Counted from the first letter of the stretch, positions 17,389 through 25,502 are shown. The stretch: DNA of 64,000 nt from Dyella sp. ASV21 (GCF_016428975.1 NZ_JAELTT010000012.1:29920-93919), one strand, 5' to 3'. Notes: generated from the letters alone by a model not told the origin. Numbers and translations: made by a program.

Positions 17389-17446
17389 AGCCTTTTAGGC
17401 TCTTTATTCCCACCTTTTGGGCGCGGAATTCAAGCTTTTAGGCTGT
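17389..17446. repeat. Three tandem TTTT-centred mini-palindromes
   Basis: Three units of the type GCCTTTTAGGC, CCACCTTTTGGG and AGCTTTTAGGCT, with TTTT runs starting near 17393, 17414 and 17436 (spacing about 21-22 bases, two helical turns). The last unit includes the stop codon of the nuclease gene. A promoter-like TTGAAT with 17-base spacer lies between the units on the minus strand. It looks like an operator array. Confidence 0.45.
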
Positions 17447-18376
17447 GCGGGAACGCGGGGGCCGGACATGCAGGCCATCGCGAATCTGCTTGGAACACCA
17501 GAGATGGAAATCGCACATGGTTGTGCACGGAGTGCAATATGAGTCCAGGCTGCGACGAGCGAACCGCTTCCGGCGAATGTCGTCGGCGATCCACAGGCGA
17601 GACTGAACATACTCCTCCACCTGCTCCGGCGTACGTGCCGGAACGAGATGCATCGGTGCAACAACCGGACCTTCAGCGTCCTTCTTCTGGGGCACCGGCC
17701 GCTTGACGGCGTTGAGGAACCCGACCTTGTCGATGCTCGTAATCCCCAAGGATTCCTTGTGGGCGTCGAGCACCAACTGCTGACCGGTGAGCTGGCCAGA
17801 GTTCAGGGCGAACAACTCCGTGGAGTCCTGGGAAGGAGTCTTCACGTCGAGGATCACCACTTCACCGTCGGGCGTCATTACAACGAGATCGAGGATCGAG
17901 CTGTAGATGACATTCCGTGGAAGGCGAACGCGCAGCTCACGCTGCACGATCGGCATGCCTTGAAGGTCAACCATCACTTTGAGGCCAGAGGCCTTCCACC
18001 ATTCAACGAAACGAGAGAGCAATAGCTCTCCCGTCGCGAGAATGTCGTCGTGACCCTTCCAGCGCGTGCTGAAGTCGACCACGCGAGTGGCCGCCCATTC
18101 CTTGTAGGCATTGACGAAGACCGCGTTGACGTCGACGGACAAGCCGTAGAGGTCTGCGATGACGAAGGCGGAGACCGCCTGGTCGAACGCGGAGCCGAAG
18201 CCAAGGTTCACGGAACTCGTCACGGATTCGAGACGGTCACGGTAACGGTAGGCGTATGCGGCGCCGCACTTCTCCATCAGAGTCGATGAGGAGTGGGACA
18301 GGTAGACATCGTATTCAGCCGAGACAGGTGGCCGAACCGACGCTACCGATGCTTGCGAAACAACGGCGGTAGTCAT
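17438..18376 (-). CDS. Cas4/RecB-like PD-(D/E)XK nuclease with Fe-S-type cysteines
   Basis: A 312-residue RecB-family nuclease domain protein. The N-terminal signature is SHSSSTLMEKCGAAYAYRYR with Cys37. The active site is ILDLVV (Asp163) and VILDVKT (Asp177-x-Lys179) followed by a Gln-rich helix (GQLTGQQLVL). The C-terminus has Cys281, Cys284, Cys288 and Cys294; with Cys37 these fit the 4Fe-4S cluster of Cas4 and AddB-type nucleases. The ATG at 18376 has AAGGAGCTAACC before it. It begins 13 bases after a 379-residue orphan. No cas1, cas2 or helicase is fused or adjacent, so a recombination or replication role is more likely than CRISPR adaptation. Confidence 0.85.
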   Translation of the reverse strand: MTTAVVSQASVASVRPPVSAEYDVYLSHSSSTLMEKCGAAYAYRYRDRLESVTSSVNLGFGSAFDQAVSAFVIADLYGLSVDVNAVFVNAYKEWAATRVVDFSTRWKGHDDILATGELLLSRFVEWWKASGLKVMVDLQGMPIVQRELRVRLPRNVIYSSILDLVVMTPDGEVVILDVKTPSQDSTELFALNSGQLTGQQLVLDAHKESLGITSIDKVGFLNAVKRPVPQKKDAEGPVVAPMHLVPARTPEQVEEYVQSRLWIADDIRRKRFARRSLDSYCTPCTTMCDFHLWCSKQIRDGLHVRPPRSRTA

Positions 18377-18389
18377 GGTTAGCTCCTTA

Positions 18390-19529
18390 TCAGGCTGCGG
18401 CAGATGCCTGGGTGTTGGTGCAGAGTTGCTTGTAGAAGTTTCGGAGGTGAAGTGCGGAATCGAACACGTCCGGCACGGGCACGCCCTTTGCCTGGGCGCG
18501 GTTGCGGGCTTGACGCAGCAGATTCGCATTCAGCTCCTCGCCATTGGCGGCCTTCGGCGCAGACGGAACGCCTTGGATGGCGGCCGGTACGGCGGAGGCT
18601 ACCGTCGGTGTCGGAGCTTGCGTCGGGGTTCCATCGACAACCACTTCAGCCTCGGACGCTGCGGTGACGTCGACCTTGGCGCTACCGCCCTGGTCGACCG
18701 CTTCGTTCGTTGCGTCGGTGGTCGCCGGCGTCGCAGGGTCCTTCGCGGTGCCCTTGCCTGACTTGGCGGGGGCTGCGTTGGAACGGCTCTGCTTGGCAAC
18801 CGTCAATGCGGTCTCGTCGGCCTTCGGAGCTTCAGCGACTTCGAATGCAGCGGTGTCGCTGCCGTCCCCTGTTGCTTCCTTAGCCTCGGTAACAACCTGA
18901 GCGTCACTCTGTGCCTGTGCGGTTGCAGCCTGCGCGCCTGCCTGCTTTGCCTGCTCGAGAAGAGCTTGCGCCTCAGCGGGCAGCTTGTTGCGGCTGCCTT
19001 CGGCCGGCGTCGAGATGGCCGAAACGCCATTGACGTGAGCATTGCCGACAACCGGAGCCGGTGCCTGCTTCTGCTCGCCGCGCGGTGCGTCTTCACCCAA
19101 CGTGGAACCCGGAAGACCGAGTGCCTCATAGAGCTTGCCGCGCACTTGCGAGTGGCCCTCGGAGAACGACGAGGCTGAGTTGATGATCTTCAAGAACTCC
19201 GCGGTTGCGATCAGACGCTGCTCGGGGTCCCGGAGGAACGCCTTGAACAGGACCGTCGGCTGGATGGCCATGCGCTGACCGCCATTGCCATCGTCCACGT
19301 AGGTATCCGGATCGGGCAATTCGATCTTGCCCATCTCGGAAGTCACTTCCACTGCGAAACCCTTGAGAGGGTCGAACACATCGAGGAAGCGCTGGGTGCG
19401 GTGATGAACCCCGAAGATGTGGACGGGAACGCCGTCACGCACGATCTGGACACCAAGTCGGTCCGTCATCGGACGCAGTTCATCTTCGGTGGGTTCGACG
19501 TCCTTGAAGGGACCAAAGGCGATTTTCAT
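18390..19529 (-). CDS. Hypothetical protein (379 aa) with long Ala-rich tail
   Basis: Not recognised. Residues 1-150 form a conserved-looking beta-rich domain (MKIAFGPFKDVEPTEDELRP at the start). Residues 160-330 are Ala/Pro/Thr/Gln-rich and low in complexity, and the last 45 residues look like a short ordered tail (ELNANLLRQARNRAQAKGVP). The ATG at 19529 was chosen at the domain start. It is followed by the Cas4-like nuclease 13 bases downstream, so the two are probably co-translated and may interact. The leader at 19568-19605 holds a CCCCGTCCGGGG hairpin and TTTCTTGCA. Confidence 0.7.
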   Translation of the reverse strand: MKIAFGPFKDVEPTEDELRPMTDRLGVQIVRDGVPVHIFGVHHRTQRFLDVFDPLKGFAVEVTSEMGKIELPDPDTYVDDGNGGQRMAIQPTVLFKAFLRDPEQRLIATAEFLKIINSASSFSEGHSQVRGKLYEALGLPGSTLGEDAPRGEQKQAPAPVVGNAHVNGVSAISTPAEGSRNKLPAEAQALLEQAKQAGAQAATAQAQSDAQVVTEAKEATGDGSDTAAFEVAEAPKADETALTVAKQSRSNAAPAKSGKGTAKDPATPATTDATNEAVDQGGSAKVDVTAASEAEVVVDGTPTQAPTPTVASAVPAAIQGVPSAPKAANGEELNANLLRQARNRAQAKGVPVPDVFDSALHLRNFYKQLCTNTQASAAA

Positions 19530-19618
19530 GGGTGTACTCCTCAGTCGGGTCCGGCCAAAGGCGCGGTGTCCTGTCCCGACGTGATGCAAGAAACCCCGGA
19601 CGGGGGATTAGAGGTGGA

Positions 19619-20242
19619 TTACCAGTTGCGAGCGGTAAAGTGGGTTTCGAAGGCGTTTTCGGGCATGTGCTTGTGACGATTCTTCGTCGCGGAATCGTCC
19701 TTGGCGTCTGCAAACGACGGTGCGGAGGTTTTCAACGGCTGTTCCGGACCCTGCGCACTTTGACGTGGCGGGGGCGGCATGCGCTGCTGCGGTTCCTTCT
19801 GCACGGGAGCGTGCTGGACAGGCTGTTGGCTCTGCTGAGCCGGTTCCTGCTGGGCCGGTTCCTGGGTGCCCTCACCTGCGGTCACCGACGCCTCGACGAG
19901 AACGTTGATGGTGGTTGCGCGGATGAAGTGCCAGTAGCGACGACCAGCCGGGCCGTCGTCCTCGTCGACGAGTTGCTCGCCCGACACGAGGATGCGTGCG
20001 TCCTTCTTGAGCTTGTCCCTGTAGTAGGGAAAGCCGTCAGCCGGGACCTCGAACTTGATGTTGAACCAGGTCATGCGACTGCGAAGGTCGTTGCCACGGC
20101 GGTACAACTTGCGACTGCCAATGCGAAGCCTGAAGCGATAGGAGGTTGGAGTGGCCGAACCTTCGGGAAATCCCTTGAACTGGGCGTCTTCCCAAACGGT
20201 GCCGGAAACGGTGTGGATGTTGGTGTCTTGAATCACGCTCAT
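19619..20242 (-). CDS. SSB-like OB-fold protein
   Basis: A 207-residue protein whose first 120 residues look like a divergent single-stranded DNA-binding OB fold: TVSGTVWEDAQFKG, TWFNIKFEVP and RILVSGEQLVDEDD mimic strand positions of SSB. The rest is a Gln/Pro-rich tail. The C-terminus (HFTARNW) lacks the DDIPF peptide of bacterial SSBs, so it may not recruit the usual SSB partners. The ATG at 20242 has GGAG 9 bases upstream; an in-frame extension upstream is unlikely because it crosses leader hairpins. A canonical ssb gene is also present at 43514-44218. It lies directly upstream of the 379-residue gene. Confidence 0.6.
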   Translation of the reverse strand: MSVIQDTNIHTVSGTVWEDAQFKGFPEGSATPTSYRFRLRIGSRKLYRRGNDLRSRMTWFNIKFEVPADGFPYYRDKLKKDARILVSGEQLVDEDDGPAGRRYWHFIRATTINVLVEASVTAGEGTQEPAQQEPAQQSQQPVQHAPVQKEPQQRMPPPPRQSAQGPEQPLKTSAPSFADAKDDSATKNRHKHMPENAFETHFTARNW

Positions 20243-20471
20243 GGAGTCTTGCTCCGCGATGGTTCCATGGTGACCCGACGATTGATTTGGATTTATCGGC
20301 AGGCTTGGGCTCTGCTCCGTCCCAGTTGAACAGCTCTGGTGGCGAAGAGAAGTTGATGGGGGAATTGAAGGCTCCCTCTGACCCCTTTTGTGGCGATTGC
20401 CACGAAAACCTGTCGATTCGTGCATGGGTGTTCTTCGTACAGAGCCTGCCGATCAGGCTCTCCAGGAAGAA

Positions 20472-20495
20472 CACCCGGTGGCGTCCCACCGGGTG
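20472..20495 (-). terminator. Strong hairpin after the 59-aa gene
   Basis: A 10-bp stem (CACCCGGTGG/CCACCGGGTG, GACG loop) about 26 bases after the 59-residue gene, followed on the minus strand by TTCTTCC. It is a possible terminator. The remaining gap to 20243 holds two more hairpins (AGAGCCTG/CAGGCTCT; GTTTTCGTGGC with GCCAC) and no gene. Confidence 0.55.
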
Positions 20496-20520
20496 ATTGG
20501 GTCAAGCGGTGCGCCTTGCG

Positions 20521-20700
20521 TCATGCGGCCGGCGCGATCACTGCGGGTTCGCGGAGGTGATCCATGAATCCCGCGTGGCGCGCCCAGCGCATCACGACGC
20601 CCGGTTCAATGCTCTCTTCCGAAGTGCGGATCAGCTCTTCAGCACTTTGGCGAGCAAACTCTTCACGGCGCGGGGAATTCTGCGAAGTGACCATCATCAT
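20521..20700 (-). CDS. Small protein (59 aa)
   Basis: A short frame starting with three consecutive ATG codons at 20700 and ending with TGA at 20521. The product MMMVTSQNSPRREEFARQSA onward is hydrophilic and helical, with protein-like composition. GGAGATTCCAA lies immediately upstream. It sits alone between the membrane protein gene and a strong hairpin. No family recognised. Confidence 0.55.
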   Translation of the reverse strand: MMMVTSQNSPRREEFARQSAEELIRTSEESIEPGVVMRWARHAGFMDHLREPAVIAPAA

Positions 20701-20850
20701 TTGGAATCTCCATCGTTAACGGGGCCAGGTCCCCACCAAAGGAGCCGCGAGCAGCTGCTTTGGTGGGAACCTGGTCGTCACCGTGGAGGTGTCGGTGAGC
20801 GCGGCTCCGGGCGAATGGATTCCATTCACCACGGAGCGGGCTGACTGCTA

Positions 20851-21156
20851 TCAGTCGTTCGAGCAAGTTGCAGCTTCCACCGGGACGTTACCGGTAGCGG
20901 CCGCTTCGACGACTGCGTCGATCTTGTTGGTCTGGCCAGAGGCATAGGCAACAAGACCCGAAACGCTGCAATTCCTGGTTGCGGCGGATTCGGCAGAGTG
21001 ATGCGAGTGAATCAGCACCTTGGCGGCGCCGACGACGAGCAGAACGGTGAGAACGAACACCCAGAGAGCCGGGCTGGTCCACAGGCTGGAGCCTGCAGCA
21101 GTACGAGCGTGAGCGTTGGTGTCAGCGATCCAGAACGAACCATTGTTACGACGCAT
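20851..21156 (-). CDS. Small membrane protein (101 aa)
   Basis: Not recognised. It starts MRRNNGSFWIADTNAHARTA, has one membrane helix at about residues 27-47 (LWVFVLTVLLVVGAAKVLI), and a short outer domain with two cysteines (RNCSVS and ATCSND) that may form a disulfide if exported. The ATG at 21156 follows GATTGGAG. It is the first gene of a transcript starting at the TTGACA promoter at 21735-21762, with a leader of more than 550 bases that includes the structured RNA at 21636-21725 and the shared pre-RBS motif. Confidence 0.65.
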   Translation of the reverse strand: MRRNNGSFWIADTNAHARTAAGSSLWTSPALWVFVLTVLLVVGAAKVLIHSHHSAESAATRNCSVSGLVAYASGQTNKIDAVVEAAATGNVPVEAATCSND

Positions 21157-21165
21157 GGGAAAACT

Positions 21166-21215
21166 CCAATCCCGCCGTGCCGAGCGGGTAGAAGAAAAGG
21201 CAACTCCCCGTGGCA
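21166..21215 (-). promoter_or_regulatory. Shared pre-RBS leader motif, copy 2
   Basis: Minus strand GTGCCACGGGGAG, TTCTTCT, CCCG, CGGCAC, CGGGATTGGA directly before the ATG at 21156. It matches 15585-15632 block for block. TTCCCGAAG upstream can pair with the GGGGAG block. Confidence 0.55.
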
Positions 21216-21635
21216 CTTCGGGAAGGAATGAGCTTCCCGGGCATGCATGCGTCATCCGTGAGGATGGCAAAGCATCCCCAGGAGGAATGGAATCTGCGCA
21301 GACGTCGCCGCGAGGGCGCGCTGTCCGAAGACAAAATCTGCGGAGGTGAATCTCGCGCGTGGGCGACCGGCGACCAGAGGTCACGTCGGGCTCGCAAACG
21401 GGAGAAATCACCTAGACCAACGCAACACTTGGCCGGAGCTGTCCGGGGTGCGCAGGTCGATGTCATACGTCGGGGGCAGCGTCATTCCCGTGGGAATGGG
21501 CGCACGCTCGCACACGTATGGCCGGCAGAGAGCCGGGCTTAAGGGCAGCAAAGCTGCACGGTCGTCACGCGACAAGGCGAAGCGACGAGAGGGATTGATC
21601 CGATGGATCGAGAGGGAGGCGTTAGAGCCTTGTAA

Positions 21636-21725
21636 GACCTGTCTCTAGGAACAGGAACGGCCAGTCGAAGTGGGCCTCGTCACTTGTGAGTCGCTCATGC
21701 AATGCATGGGACTCTCGAAAATCGG
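21636..21725 (-). ncRNA. Three-hairpin structured leader RNA, copy B
   Basis: Minus strand: ACCGATTTTC, hairpin 1 (GAGTC/GACTC around CATGCA/TGCATG, 21688-21714), GTGACGAG, hairpin 2 (GGCC 21673-21676 with GGCC 21659-21662), hairpin 3 (CCTGT/ACAGG, 21638-21655). It has the same order and conserved single-stranded blocks as copy A at 15796-15874, with compensatory changes in stems 1 and 3. It starts only a few bases after the predicted transcription start, so it is the 5' end of the mRNA. Confidence 0.6.
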
Positions 21726-21734
21726 TGAGGTGAG

Positions 21735-21762
21735 GTTATGCGTGTGTGCCGAGAGCTGTCAA
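21735..21762 (-). promoter_or_regulatory. Sigma-70-like promoter upstream of structured RNA B
   Basis: Minus strand TTGACA (21757-21762), 17-base spacer, then ATAACC near 21734-21739. Perfect -35 box, weak -10 box, the same arrangement as at 15899-15928. Confidence 0.55.
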
Positions 21763-21903
21763 GCGCCGTGAGTGCCGCGTAACAAGTTCACGCGCGACCG
21801 TCCGCTCCGGACCGGAAACGATGGCCGATAAAGGGAGCGTTTCGAGGGGCCGTTGGCGAGAGGGGCTTTGAGAATGACCTCACCATAGCCAAGGAGTGCC
21901 CAC

Positions 21904-22692
21904 GTGAGCGCTGTTCTCCAGAGTCAAGAAGAAGCGGCCGTCGCCGCTGCGCCAGCCCGCCCCAACGTCGACCGCCAAGCCGCCACCGCCGCTAAGAAGC
22001 GTCGGCGTGAAGAGGCGGCGAAGTGGCGTCCCGACCATTCGACCCCCTACTGGACCCACAAGCTCGAGCTGAAGACGGAACAGGCCTCCTACGTCTACCA
22101 CATGGCCTTGGTCATGGCTCAGCAGTCCCTGTATTTCTTCTATCACACCCTTCCCGACAACATCGACGCGATGGCCGCTGCGGAATCGGCGATCAGCACG
22201 CGCTTCGAAACCGTCGAGAAGCAGCTCAAGGACGAGATCGGCCGCCTGAAGATCATCGTTGACAGCATCGGCGCGGATCAGCCCGCCGGCTATTCGGGTG
22301 ACATCGACGTGCACGAGGTGGCCATGTACACGCCAGAGGCCAAGCGCTTCGCCACGCTGGTCGAGAGCTACGACGAAATGGTCCAGCTCCTGGACGTGTT
22401 GTGGTTTGCGGCCCACTTCAATCGCAAGGTACGCGCCCAGAAGGTTCAGGAGTACCGCAACCTTCTGGTCTCGTTCTCTCGGTGGATCTACGTCGAAAGT
22501 CGGCGCGCCAAGAACGCTGTGCGCGAGCATCGCATGCTGCGCGATGCCAGTCGCATCGAGACCGCGCGCGTCAAGGCGACTGGGCAGCGTCGCGGTGATG
22601 GCGAGGTGGTCGTGGCCGAGCCGAAGGTGGACGCCGCCCCCGCTCCCGCGAAGGCCTCCAAGCGCGGACAGGCTGCCAGCGCTGAGGCCTGA
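21904..22692 (+). CDS. AcaB/DUF1845-like protein of conjugative elements
   Basis: A 262-residue protein with a GTG start at 21904 behind AAGGAGTGCCCAC. The central part (about 50-215) is helical, with the spacing of the AcaB-like/PFL_4669 family found in integrative conjugative elements and IncA/C-type plasmids: a charged coiled coil (FETVEKQLKDEIGRLKIIVD) and then EAKRFATLVESYDEMVQLLD. The tail is Ala/Pro/Lys-rich. AcaB-type proteins help activate transfer genes; that function here is inference from a moderate resemblance. Its stop overlaps the helicase start as TGATG. Confidence 0.5.
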   Translation: MSAVLQSQEEAAVAAAPARPNVDRQAATAAKKRRREEAAKWRPDHSTPYWTHKLELKTEQASYVYHMALVMAQQSLYFFYHTLPDNIDAMAAAESAISTRFETVEKQLKDEIGRLKIIVDSIGADQPAGYSGDIDVHEVAMYTPEAKRFATLVESYDEMVQLLDVLWFAAHFNRKVRAQKVQEYRNLLVSFSRWIYVESRRAKNAVREHRMLRDASRIETARVKATGQRRGDGEVVVAEPKVDAAPAPAKASKRGQAASAEA

Positions 22693-24425
22693 TGCTTAAT
22701 CCGGCCCAGCTCCAAGCTGTAAGGATGCCGGGGCACTGTCTGGTGACAGCGTGCCCGGGCTCCGGAAAGACAAAGCTGCTCGAACACCGAGCAGCTTTTT
22801 TGCTGGAACCGCCGGCAAACAAAGTGCTGGCCGTGACGTTCACGTCGGAGTCGGCCCAGGAGCTGGAGCACCGCATCCGGCATCAGGCGCCCAACGCGCG
22901 GAACCGGCTACTCACGGGCACGTTTCATGCGCTGGCCAAGCGGCAGCTGCAACAGGCGCGTAAACGCGTGCAGCTGATCAACGCCATGCGCCAGAACGAC
23001 CTCCTTCGGCGCGCGTACCGCGAGACAATCAACCCCGACGACGGCATCTCGTTCGAGGATGCCCGGGCGTTCGTCGAGGAAACGAAGGCCACCGTCGATC
23101 CCCTCCTCCCGGATCGGCGCAACAACCCAAAGGTCGACATGTTCCTGAAATACCAGGAGCTGCTTGACCAGACTGGCTCGTCCGACTTCGCCGACCTCCT
23201 GCTCAAAGCCGTTCGAGGCATGCGCGATGGCAGCGTCGCCCCGTTCAAGACCCCGTTCATGCTGGTCGACGAGTTTCAGGACACCGACAAAGTGCAGCTC
23301 GCATGGATTGCCGAGCACGTCAGCCAGGGCACTAAGGTCACGGTAGTCGGTGACGACGACCAGTCGATCTATGAGTGGCGGCACGCGATGGGATATGTCG
23401 GGTTTGAGGATTTCCGTCGCCTCACCGACGCCCCGCACGTAAGTCTCGACACGACCTACCGGTGCGCTCGCGAGATCATGGAGCCAGCTTCCCTTCTCAT
23501 CGCGCACAACGAAGAGCGCGTCGTGAAGTCGCTGACGACAGCGAACACCACCCGAGGCTCCACAGTGGTGAAGCCGTGTGCCGACAAAGAGGAAGAGTGG
23601 CTCGCTATTGCCACGGCCATTGCCGCGTCGGGCTCGCCCGGCGACTGGGCTGTGCTCGCGAGAACCAACGCTCAGTTGGAGGCGTTGGAGCAGTACATCG
23701 CCGGACGCGTCCCCACCATCCGTTCCGGCGGCACCAATTTCTGGGACCTGCGGGGCCCGGCCATCTATCTCGCCATTTGCGGCGCACTCACGAGCGGCAG
23801 CATGGCCGACCTTGACCAGGTTCTTGTCCGGGCCGGCGTCGGTGAGTCGCAGCTCGAGGCGCTGCATGAGGAGTGCCAGAGCAGACAGCCAGGCGCGGTG
23901 CATCGCTTCATCAACGGGGCGAAGAAGGCGTCCACGAAGGAGCCAGTCGAACGCTTACGAATCCTGATGCGCCAGTGGTCCGGGATGCTCGGTGGTACCG
24001 AGATCAACCTAGCTCTTCATGGGATCGCCAACTACATCAAGACGAACGTGAAGCTCTACGACAAAGAGCGCCGCGCCGATGAGATTGCCAAGGATGAGTC
24101 CCGACTGGACTCGTGTGCAGCGGCACTGAGTCGGCTTCGCGGACCGTTAGTCCAACGCATCCGCGCCGTGCTCCAGGAAGAGCGCGAGGAAGGTGGCGCC
24201 GCACGTCTGCTGACCTTTCATTCGTCGAAGGGACTGGAGTTTCCCAACGTCTGGATCATGGGCTGCGAGGAAGGCGTGATTCCCTCCACCAATAGTCCCC
24301 TCGAGGAGGAGCGGCGGCTTTTTTACGTCGGCATGACCCGAGCGAAACTCAACCTGACGATTTCGTACGTCGTGGACGAGAAGGCCCCACCGACGCGGTT
24401 CATCGCAGAGGCAGGACTGAAGTGA
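22692..24425 (+). CDS. UvrD/Rep-family DNA helicase (577 aa)
   Basis: A compact SF1A helicase. Motifs in order: Walker A TACPGSGKTK (about 19-28), motif Ia VTFTSESAQE, Walker B MLVDEFQDTD, motif III VGDDDQSIYEWR, motif IV region DTTYRCA, motif V LLTFHSSKGLEFPNV and motif VI EEERRLFYVGMTRAK. At 577 residues it is shorter than UvrD (about 720), mainly through smaller 1B/2B subdomains. It overlaps the AcaB-like gene by translational coupling. It differs from the other UvrD-like gene at 1-2170, so the element carries two such helicases. Confidence 0.93.
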   Translation: MLNPAQLQAVRMPGHCLVTACPGSGKTKLLEHRAAFLLEPPANKVLAVTFTSESAQELEHRIRHQAPNARNRLLTGTFHALAKRQLQQARKRVQLINAMRQNDLLRRAYRETINPDDGISFEDARAFVEETKATVDPLLPDRRNNPKVDMFLKYQELLDQTGSSDFADLLLKAVRGMRDGSVAPFKTPFMLVDEFQDTDKVQLAWIAEHVSQGTKVTVVGDDDQSIYEWRHAMGYVGFEDFRRLTDAPHVSLDTTYRCAREIMEPASLLIAHNEERVVKSLTTANTTRGSTVVKPCADKEEEWLAIATAIAASGSPGDWAVLARTNAQLEALEQYIAGRVPTIRSGGTNFWDLRGPAIYLAICGALTSGSMADLDQVLVRAGVGESQLEALHEECQSRQPGAVHRFINGAKKASTKEPVERLRILMRQWSGMLGGTEINLALHGIANYIKTNVKLYDKERRADEIAKDESRLDSCAAALSRLRGPLVQRIRAVLQEEREEGGAARLLTFHSSKGLEFPNVWIMGCEEGVIPSTNSPLEEERRLFYVGMTRAKLNLTISYVVDEKAPPTRFIAEAGLK

Positions 24426-24453
24426 CGCGTCAGCCATCAGGGAGGGACACCAT

Positions 24454-24864
24454 ATGGTGATTGAGCTTGCAGCCGCGATCCTTGTCGCCGGTCTGGGCAC
24501 CGCGCTCTGGTACTCGCGTAGGGAGATTCGCCGGCGCGATGCGGTAATTACTGCGTACCGCACTCAGCTTGTCGTCTCCGAGCGATACCTGCGAGAGATC
24601 AAGCGCGCTCTTGCAGCCGACGGCGGAATCGCCCGGCCCATCTCCCACGCACGACGCATCGCAATAGACCTTGGCCAGTTCGGTGCCGCTTTCCTCAACC
24701 GATCGCCAGAGAACGCGTGGCGACTGCGTGAGATCGATCGCTACCTGCAGGCGGTCGGCGCCACGGTTGGTCTTCCCACACAGGCCGCCATGCCTGCGAA
24801 GGACGCGAGTTTCGAGCGCACGTATGCACCCCTCGCCCGATACATCGACCACGACATCCACTAA
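24454..24864 (+). CDS. Hypothetical membrane-anchored protein (136 aa)
   Basis: Not recognised. An N-terminal membrane helix (VIELAAAILVAGLGTALWYS) is followed by a basic cytoplasmic region (RREIRRRD) and a helical domain. The ATG at 24454 has AGGGAGG upstream. It lies 28 bases after the helicase gene and 23 before the next membrane protein, in one plus-strand operon. Confidence 0.65.
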   Translation: MVIELAAAILVAGLGTALWYSRREIRRRDAVITAYRTQLVVSERYLREIKRALAADGGIARPISHARRIAIDLGQFGAAFLNRSPENAWRLREIDRYLQAVGATVGLPTQAAMPAKDASFERTYAPLARYIDHDIH

Positions 24865-24887
24865 TCGAGCACGGAGTAGCCCGTTCC

Positions 24888-25502
24888 ATGAATCGCAGTC
24901 GCTTGGCCCTACGGTTTCTCTTCTTCTCTGCAGCTGTGCTGCCGCTAGCCCACCTGGTCTTGGCGCGGACGTCCCTTTCCGTTCCGTTGGCGCTCGTCCT
25001 CGTTGGGTTGAGCCTTGCCGGGTTCATTGGCCTGGGTTTCGTAGAAACGTCGCTCGGTGTTTGGTCCATCCGCGACCTTCTGCCCGCGCGCGGAGACATC
25101 TGCTCAGTCCCCGCCGACCCCGTCGAGCCCGAACCGGAAGGCTGGTACGCGGCCTTGGCGATCCTCGGACAGGTGCCGGCCACCTTTGCAGGGGCTGTCG
25201 TGATCGGGGCGCCGGCATTCATCCTAAGCATCATCTTTAGTCCGCTTGGCTTCACCTACGGGCACACTTTCTCCCGGCGCCTCGCCGCGAAGGTGCCCTA
25301 CATATTCGCGTGCGGGGGGTTCTTCCTCGTGGCGGCGCGGGAGCAGCCCGTTTGGATGGATCTCTCTGCGCACCAGCACTGGTCCAATGCCCAGTCCACT
25401 TTGGCTGTCGCGGCCATCCTCATCACTTTCTATGGTGTCTACGCTCTTGCCCTAAGGGGCACCGCGCGTGCGCGCCGCAACCAAGGAGCTACCCATGTTT
25501 AA
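24888..25502 (+). CDS. Hypothetical polytopic membrane protein (204 aa)
   Basis: Not recognised. About five hydrophobic segments are visible, around residues 8-27, 30-50, 88-118, 135-152 and 170-190. The N-terminus is MNRSRLALRFLFFSAAVLPL. It could belong to the transfer apparatus or be a plasmid envelope protein; no family motif is visible. Its 3' end overlaps the next gene by 8 bases. Confidence 0.65.
   Translation: MNRSRLALRFLFFSAAVLPLAHLVLARTSLSVPLALVLVGLSLAGFIGLGFVETSLGVWSIRDLLPARGDICSVPADPVEPEPEGWYAALAILGQVPATFAGAVVIGAPAFILSIIFSPLGFTYGHTFSRRLAAKVPYIFACGGFFLVAAREQPVWMDLSAHQHWSNAQSTLAVAAILITFYGVYALALRGTARARRNQGATHV

Larger units (their letters stand above)
21157..21903. other. 747-base divergent intergenic region
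   Basis: No convincing gene. From left to right: the pre-RBS motif (21166-21215); a stretch of about 400 bases with short hairpins and no clear signal, in which minus-strand frames are shadows; the structured RNA (21636-21725); the minus-strand promoter (21735-21762); then about 140 bases leading to the plus-strand gene at 21904. It is the switch point between the minus-strand orphan region and the plus-strand helicase operon. An origin of replication or transfer could be here, but no iterons were seen. Confidence 0.5.

Noticed and set aside
17438..18376. A CRISPR-associated Cas4 gene
   Set aside because: The fold and cysteines fit Cas4, but no cas1, cas2 or array is in the window.
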